A stretch of 64,000 nt of DNA, taken from assembly GCF_051020985.1 (NCBI RefSeq), contig NC_135001.1, positions 11,153,896 to 11,217,895 of the forward strand, given 5' to 3'. Positions 56,331-64,000 of this stretch are shown here, piece by piece; the first letter of the stretch is position 1; each line of letters begins with the position of its first letter. The DNA comes from Nomia melanderi (taxonomy: Eukaryota > Arthropoda > Insecta > Hymenoptera > Halictidae). The notes under the pieces are model-generated. The model made no database searches, was not told the DNA's origin, and worked only from the letters and a program-made list of their open reading frames with translations. The position numbers and the translations under genes were made by a program.

Positions 56331-58094
56331 GTATTTTGAGTTGTTGGCACTTCATTGTCGAGTATAGTTTTGTATAGATTCGTTTCTCGTAGTGGGAGGC
56401 GTTTATGCTTTTGTAGAGATCAGGCGATGGTTTATGAAAGTTATTTGTGGATCGCAATACATATTTCTTTTTACTTTTCAGTAATTGTTAAAAATACGGG
56501 GTTTAATATTTCGTATTGTGTCTTTATGTTCATGTGATTGTCTTTATAAATTCTGGCATATAAAAATGAATTTAGAAAAATGAGTTAAAATGATTTTTGT
56601 GGAAAAAGAACGTCGGTAGCTTTATGTGTAAATATTAAGGGTTGTTTCTAATTTAATGACTGTTGTTCGAAATAATTCGCTGTTGTACGATTTCTGTATA
56701 AGTGAATTCCCGATTAATGTGTTTTAGTTTAAAGTTTCTATTTAATAGAAACTCCACGTAACTGGAGAACAATAATCAACTAACAATTAAATGCAATGAC
56801 TATTCTGCGCTACTTTGTTTTCTCCTTGTCTAACTACTGCGAGTATTGCAACTGTGCAACACTTTTTATCAATAGCACACTTGCTTAATCAATTCGAAAG
56901 AAAAAATTTCCTAGTGCAGCCACAGATTCCGTATTCATTTGTCTTTTCCAAGTATTTCCATCTGATTCGATCGCGTCGTTCATTATTTCAATATAGCTGG
57001 TCGATAGAATACGAACGAGAATTCATAACAGTAGTGTCTGTGGTCGGCAAAATGGAAAACAGGAAAAAGTCGACGGCTAGAAATAACGTCGGTTGTTATT
57101 TCCGTTTACTCTCTGAGTCCTCGTAAAGCAAGAAGGCGGTCGTTCCTCATGGATATTCATAGGCCGCCGACTTTTTCTGTTACTCAATCGGCGATCGATC
57201 GTCGATTTATCTCACGCATCGTCTTTATGCAATTACGCGGACGGAATGCGCGGAACGTAACAAAAATAAAATAGCCGAGAAATTGACGCGAACCGCGACA
57301 CAGGCGTCCGATACCGGTGAAAATAACGCGGCGGCGGCGTCGGCGTCGGCGGCAACATGGCACGGTGTTTCGCGTCTCCACGACAAGGTGGAAGGAGGAG
57401 GAACAGGTACACAGGCGCGTAATCGACTGCAGGCACCCACGCCCTTACCAGACGCCATGATTCTCTTTGATTAGGTGCGCGATACGTGCAAATGCCCGAC
57501 GCTGCTCCGTCGTAATAGCGCGCTGTTACCACATATCGACGTCTAGCCTCCGTATTTTTTTCAAAATAAGACACCCGTCCGTTCGTTTCTCTTTTTACCT
57601 TCGAGTATGGACGTGGATTTCATCTTTAAGTATGGAAGTCTGAAAATTACCGATTAATGCACAATATTTTCGTTTGTAGCATGACCGAGAAGCAAATTTA
57701 CTGTGTTTATTTGTTTTTACTTATTTAAATATTTCTAGGTAGCAACAGTAGCAACTATGAGACGAATATTTCACTGGTTCCAAAACTTACAATATTTTGT
57801 ATAAGGTAAACCGAGGCGAATAGGATTAGTTTATATTTAACAGCGAAAAATTAAAAGTTAATCTTAGAATCAACATTTTTTTTCGTAAATTTTTTATTAA
57901 TACACAAATCAGTAAACAAATTTTCTAAGTTTAAAAATCTCAGTTTTGTAAGCGAAAATCTGAAAATGAGAGATATCCGATCCGCCTGGGCTCATTTCTG
58001 TAACAGTGTTAGAAACATGGCCAATACTCTTATTTTTATGCGATTCACTTTGGTCTGCCCTAAATGTCTGAGACCGCACGTCCATGCTTAAAGG

Positions 58095-58336
58095 TTAACC
58101 TTTTCTAGTCGTATCAATTTTATACAGTAGTGCCATGCTCGTCGGAATTAATTTTCATGGAGTGGACAATAGCAACGTAATAAGTGATGGTAAACAGTAA
58201 ATGAAATTTATTATTTTCTTGAAACCTTAGGCATATTTAGTAAAATAATAAAGTTTTATTTAACATAAATTATACGAGTGAAACTGTGAAAGAGCTTTGA
58301 TGACTGAGAATTAGGCATACGACCGCAAAGGGTTAA
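58095..58336. mobile_element. TTAA-bounded MITE with CC(C/T)TTT...GTCG ends
   Basis: The left end is TTAACCTTTTCTAGTCG and the right end inverted is TTAACCCTTTGCGGTCG, 13 of 17 identical. TTAA borders both ends, length 242. No coding capacity. Confidence 0.6.
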
Positions 58337-58842
58337 CATTCGCAATCGTGTGTAATTTTTCCGAAATCTGGACAAAATGTGTATGAATGTAAAAAATTAT
58401 GATAGAATTACGTTGTCAATATTTGGCTACGGATTTTTAAATGACTTCGAATTAAGCGACCATTATTCCTTTGAAAAATGTAAAATGACATGGAATTACG
58501 TTACTGGTCTTTTTCGTAACTGAAATTAGAAACATCCTTTTGTTGAATTTCTTCAGCGACGATTTGTTCCCTGTGATAATGTTTGTTACAAGCTGTATTA
58601 GCCTATCAGCGAATTAGAATTACACAGTAACATTCCGTTCTTTTAAGTTCAAATGAAACATTACTTTTCATTGTTAGCAATTTGTACGGTTTAGAATAAA
58701 TTCATACATAGAAAGAGTATAAAATTTGTTTTACTAGCGCATTGTTAACGATGAATCATTCTAACAAGTGCAACTGTGAAATTAAATCATTGGTCAAACG
58801 GGTTAAAATAATGAACTACTGAAATAGGGCTTCCATTCATTG

Positions 58843-59159
58843 TTAACACATTGTTGACCGGCAATTTCACGCAGAAGCTATCCCAAGTCACCGGTTATTA
58901 TTTCGTAATTAAATATGAAAGTGAAACAATCCAAATAAACTTCAATATACTTTATTTATACATAATGAATTGAAATGAAATTTTGCACATATCTTTTATA
59001 CAACTTTGAATATTTTGCTCTCGCAATATTCTATATTACCCTGCGTTTCAAAAATTGAAATAACTAATGTAAGGACAAAGCCGAGTTAACTCGTGACCGG
59101 TCAACAACGTTTGAACATAGAAACACGAGTTAACCTGTGACCGGTGAACAATGTGTTAA
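58843..59159. mobile_element. TTAA-bounded MITE, CACATTGTTGACCGG family, copy 2
   Basis: The left end is TTAACACATTGTTGACCGG and the right end inverted is TTAACACATTGTTCACCGG, 18 of 19 identical, with TTAA at 58,843-58,846 and 59,156-59,159. Length 317. The right end carries a tandem repeat of its own sub-terminal module (GAGTTAACTCGTGACCGG and GAGTTAACCTGTGACCGG). It is inverted relative to copy 1 at 41,243-41,458. Confidence 0.88.
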
Positions 59160-59565
59160 CAAGAAAACCGCGCGAACTTTTCTTGGTATCTACGTAATAA
59201 CATTTCATCGTGTAAATGAAAAAGAGGCGCCAGGCAGCGATGTCCACGCAACGAAAGTTCGGTGTCCGATGGATCGACGTCCGAGGGTTGAAGCAGCCGG
59301 GGCGTGAATTCATCGAACGATCAGGCTGACGGTAGCGACGTCAAGGAAACGGGGGGAGGGCTAGCGTGTGCACGGGAAAGAATCGTGGCGAAGAGCGACG
59401 CGGGCCGCGTCGCTGGGTGCAACGAGCGAGCGGTACTTAGCATGCATCCCCCGATACGAAGGATTCCTTATTGTATCGTTGCACGTGAGCGTAATGCACA
59501 AATATGAACTTAGCTGCGGGCTCGTTCTTCGTCGTGTCTCTTCCTCCCCCACTCTCTCTCTTTCT

Positions 59566-59593
59566 GTCCCTCTCTCTCTCTCTCTCTCTCTCA
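59566..59593. repeat. Short (CT)n microsatellite
   Basis: A run of about 14 CT units within a longer pyrimidine-rich stretch (59,540-59,640). Confidence 0.9.
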
Positions 59594-62204
59594 TTTCTCT
59601 CTTTCTCTTTATTTCTATCTCTCTCCCTCCCTTCCCCGTTCGGTGATAACTCCTAACGTCCTCATAATCATACATATGGATGCCTTGTGTTCGTTGGCTG
59701 CTCGTCGCTTGACCAAACTGTGTTTACGCGGACGAACGATAGCAGCCAGAGTTGGGCATTATTTGAATTGTTTCGAATAAATGGTTATTTAAGATAACTG
59801 ATTGAATTCGCTCGGTTCAACGCTTCATTGGGCTGACAATCGTTCGTTATTTTTATATAGGTAATCGTTTTACTTATTTTCTATGGACCCCGGAATTCGG
59901 GGCGAATCGGATGTTTCTCATTTCTCAAATTTTTTTGTTGTACAACAAAGATTTTAGAGTTACTCAAAATTTGTTTTACTGATATTGAAGCTGAATGTTT
60001 ATTAATCACGAATTTATGAAAAAAAATATTCATCCTCGATTTTAAGTATTAGTGTTTCTAATTGTTAAATCTGAATTGATCTGATTCGTTTCTGACCGCA
60101 CTAATCGTTTCATTTATTTCGAACGGTTATCCACCGTTGTCACTTGAATTTGATCGATATCTATAGGTAAATACACAGTAATAGGCTAATTACTGGTTTA
60201 GCGAGAAGTAGTAAGGTTTTACGTTCGGTACCAGTAAAAGTATATTGCAATAATGTGGTGAGATTAACATAATAGTTTACGAAAGAGACGAGGATGCACG
60301 TAAGAACCAATAAAAATACTTCAAATAATAAATAATTAAATGTATAGAAGTATACTATTTATCAGTAGACAATAAAATTTTATTTAAATGATAGTTACTC
60401 GTTGTCTTTTATCTGAATAAAATATTGCTCGAAGGAGATAGCAGCTATTTTCCGTGACCAGACAATCGCGTGTTTGTTAACAAGGCAAAAGGAACGATTT
60501 CTAAGCACTGTGGACGATTCTTGTTGATTGGTATGCGTACACGATCGATAAACAGGGGCTGTTTCGTCGAAACCCAGGAAGAACGGGTTCCAGGGAACGG
60601 ACGACGCGCGGCTTTCTAAATTTTCGATTGCCTACGTGGCTACCACGACGCTCGGCCAATTAATCGGCCCGCCGCCATTGCGGTTTAGAGCCGTTTTCAT
60701 GGCTCTGACACGCTGTCCGAGTCATCGGGGGATGGCGGATCGCCGCGCTGCTATACGTTCGTACATTTTCTTTCGTTGCGCATATTCAATTTGGAACAAA
60801 TTGTTACTTGATGCACATTTGTACATTTAAGAAACCGTAGGAAATCTCTGTAAATAGTGTATTTATTGATTCTTATTAGTGTAGCGGTGTAATGAAAACG
60901 AATTTTCTTTTTATTATTGTATCGATGCAATATTATAGAGTACTTAAGAATAAAGTTTGAATTTAAGAACATTTTTATTCAAAAACTGTATTTGTGAAGC
61001 TTGAAATGACCGGCGATAAGCCCAAAACTGAAAGGTTAAATTTAACTTTCGTAATCTTGTTAATAACTTTTTGTTACTTGCTTCCTTTCAAACATTTGGG
61101 AAAATGAAAAATACCGTGTTAAGCAAAAAGTTATTTTCTTTAATGAAGGAATTTACCATTTTTCGATAGGATTCGAAAATGGTAACTCGATTTAAAATAA
61201 AGATTCTATTAATAAACGCCAAGCTTTATTATATTATATTTTACTGTACAGAAAATCGAATTATCCATAATAATTTATCCAATTTTAATATTTCCAAACC
61301 AACAACTGGAAATACCTATTTTTCGAAATGTTCAAATAAATATGCATCCTTAATTGCATAATACCAAACCACGGAAGGTTTATAGTATTATTATCTCTTC
61401 ATTACACTAAAACAGTTGTACGCAATTATCAATAACCTCCACCATACTTCCAAAAGAACAATCACCCCCCTTCATTTGTCTCGTAGATCGAACGCAACGA
61501 ACCCAAAATCCATCCCATTTTATCGAATGCGTCCATAGTCGCGTAACCGGTAGCTTCTTGGATCGGATATCACTTTTATGTGTACAGTGATCGCAATCTA
61601 ACCCTTTCGAGGACCATGTATCAGCGCGGACATAAACGTCGTCCGGGGGTTAAAGAAGGGCCCCATAAAATCCGCCCCCGCGGACGCGATAAGAGTTATC
61701 TCCGTTCTCTAATTGAAAGTTAATTGGTCCGACGGTTTAGTCTGACGGAGGCCGACCGTGCGCCTACCGCGAACGGTTAACCCCCGAGCCTAGGGCGGCA
61801 ATTTAGGAACGGTGGGTAGCTACAATAATGAGACCCTATCTTATGGTGTTCCCGGCGACACCCGTAACCGCCGTGGCTCTCGCCTCGGTACACCACGTAT
61901 TACCTAGCTACCGTGTTACGTGCCACGCCAAGTCCTCCCACGTGCTCGTAATAAACCGGCCCTCTTCCTTCGCGTAATCGAGAATTTCCGACAAACACGT
62001 ACCGGGCTGCGGTGTACCGGCATCATCAGAGAGATTGCGATCGGACCATCGGTACAACTCGGCCCGACTTACACCGTGCGCGTGTCCCACCTCCTCCGCG
62101 CCAAGTCGCGACGCGAACGGTGGGAAAATTCGATCTTCGCCTCGAATCTTGCCTCGTGCTCGCTACTGAGACGAGATTCTTTATCGGATCTACGACGATA
62201 TTGA

Positions 62205-62607
62205 TTAACACTAGATTTACGAGCCAATTTCACTCATATAGACTTTTATAAATATTGTTTGGTAAACGTTTGGGTCGATTTTGATTGATGTAGGTATGCG
62301 AATATGTATCGTATATTGCCTGCGTTTAATCCCTTGCTCTATGATTTATTTTTTAATTATGATCGCTTCAACTATTTTATCGTTAATGTTTAAGAAACAA
62401 AAATTCTGATGATCATTTTATGTCTGTGTTTACTCTAAAGGTTAACTTTAGGTTGGCAATACGAAAGTAATGTTTAGTTTATATTTTATAAAAATAAATA
62501 ACACTTAGATTTCTCAAGCTCAGTTTAAAATTTTCGTCATGAGTCTGGTAGGATATTGTAAGTGAAGGGGTTAAACCTCTAGTTCCAAAAATCTAAGTCT
62601 AGTGTAA
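62205..62607. mobile_element. MITE with TTAACACTAGATTTA ends
   Basis: The left end is TTAACACTAGATTTACG and the right end inverted is TTTACACTAGACTTAGATTT. The right outer tetranucleotide is degraded from TTAA. About 400 bases with no transposase frame. The left 90 bases match 24,893-24,990. Confidence 0.55.
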
Positions 62608-64000
62608 AGTTTCTCGTTCTTTACTAATAATAAAAAGATTCTTGTTAGGAAACTATATGGCATTGACCAGTAAATGGCATCTCTGATATATTTCTTTTTC
62701 TTCGATTGAATTATAAAAATGGCTCAATGGTCGATTTGTAAAAAATCCAGAAAATACGAATGATGGTGGAGAATATGTCATCAATTAATTTAAGTAAAGT
62801 TCATTAAAAATGAACATGCCTATTAAAATTAGCTTATTTCATGAAAACGTTACAATTACGATAAAAATTGATATGGGACAAACTAAAGTTTTTCAGTCGT
62901 TCGTACAAAGTAAAGTTGCAAAGTTTGTTTCGAATATTATCAGATCAACTGTGTACATCGATGGCGAACTTTCTTTTGGTTCTATAAAAGAAAGTATACT
63001 TATCGGAGAGTGAAGATTAAGATGTTGGAGTAACAGCGTCAAGAAAAACCTTTCCCTTAAGGACAGTTCTATCAGTGCATCTCGGATCGCTAGTAGAAGC
63101 CGGACGAGTCAATTGATTGGTTTTTTTGTCAGTCTATGTGTTCCTGGAACTAGTTTGCCATCGCTGTTTTAGAGAGCTCCCGTATCGGGAAAGTGCTTAG
63201 ATTTATGGTATACTTCCATGAAGAGTCGAGTAAAAGTTTCGTCGCGCAGTATGATATAGTTTTTTTTTTGTTGGGGGAAGATGGGACAGTGCGATAATAA
63301 TTGCTACGAAATGTGAAGTGTATCAACAAGGATCTTGCTTGTACCCGAGACCAGCTGATGAAGCGATCTTTTCGGGAAGGTCGGGTAAAACTTGAAATAA
63401 AGACTTTCTAACCGAAGAATACAAACCTTCACTGGTGATCGCTTTGAAATGCAAATTTTTGTAGTTACATTGAAAGTTATTCTTGTACAGTTGTATAAAG
63501 AAAATTGAGCAAAATTGCTGGTATGGAATTACTCATTATTAGATGCAACAATCCGTAATCTATAGTTTGAAAAATTTGTATTTCATCTTCTAAATGATTA
63601 AAAGAAGATGGCGCAGTATTAATGCTGAACGTTTGTCTTCAATATTAATTGTAAAATATCGAGTAAATGTGAATGTTTAAATAACCATTTGCAATATCAA
63701 TATAGTTTAAACCGATGAAAGTATTTTATTCAGCTGTAATGCATTTCTGCAACAGTTGGTCAATCATTTTTATATAAATATAGTCTATGGTGATAATAAA
63801 ACCACTTTATTATTATCTGATAAATTCCTATGTCAAATTAGAAATATTCTTGAATATCTATCTTAAGATTTCTTACACAAAGGTAATGGTTTTCCAAATT
63901 TTCATACGCTGAAAGTTTATTTAAACATTGCGAAAATATTTGTAATCAAACATGGATATTTATGAAATAGCTGAAAAGTGGCTTTTTGAAAATAATAGGA

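Larger units (their letters stand above)
56331..64000. other. Upstream flank of trachealess, no gene seen
   Basis: AT-rich with GC-rich islands at about 57,120-57,560, 59,210-59,470, 60,480-60,780 and 61,600-62,180. It includes a CT microsatellite near 59,566-59,593 and several MITEs. It could hold distal trachealess promoters, untranslated exons or enhancers. I could not support any coding exon. Confidence 0.45.

Noticed and set aside
54738..56339. Many overlapping frames above and around trachealess exon 1
   Set aside because: High GC removes stop codons in all frames. Apart from the MLPYQ frame, none has phase-compatible splice sites or family resemblance.

Overview
The window looks like nuclear DNA of an insect, most likely a hymenopteran and probably a bee. 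The coding DNA sits in very AT-rich non-coding sequence broken by GC-rich, CpG-containing islands, and all genes except one are split by GT-AG introns. The protein sequences match insect versions of conserved families. The species call is inference; the sequence carries no direct species marker. There are no rRNA genes, CRISPR arrays or operons, and I found no convincing tRNA.

Left end (1-9.7 kb): four compact housekeeping genes. On the minus strand is the 5' part of a CDK5RAP1-type tRNA methylthiotransferase, which runs off the left edge (1-914), followed by ribosomal protein L36 (CDS 1629-2325, three coding exons plus an untranslated first exon). On the plus strand is an intronless 800-residue COG3, a Golgi tethering subunit (3346-5748). 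On the minus strand is a five-exon CREG-family secreted glycoprotein (6524-9555) with a TATA box. RpL36 and COG3 are divergent; COG3 and CREG are convergent.

Middle and right (14.6-55.1 kb): one large minus-strand gene, trachealess (trh), a bHLH-PAS transcription factor. I could join eleven coding exons in frame, spread over 40 kb, for a predicted 937-residue protein. The start exon is at 54884-55095 and the bHLH exon at 32629-32867, about 22 kb apart. PAS-A exons lie at 24.4-18.2 kb, PAS-B exons at 17.7-16.4 kb, and one large C-terminal activation-domain exon with a polyglutamine run at 14610-15919. Intron 1 appears to use a GC donor. Upstream of the start codon lies a very GC-rich segment (55.1-56.3 kb) that probably holds the 5' UTR and promoter.

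The remaining 30+ kb is intronic or intergenic. It holds GC-rich islands that are candidate regulatory DNA, long CT microsatellites, and a dense set of short non-autonomous transposons. Most are bounded by TTAA with inverted termini (piggyBac-like MITEs, at least three terminal families); one is a TA-bounded mariner-type MITE. One MITE is nested inside another repeat, and a related repeat elsewhere in the window supplies the uninterrupted site. This MITE set and the trh gene structure are the most interesting content. I saw no undescribed protein system.
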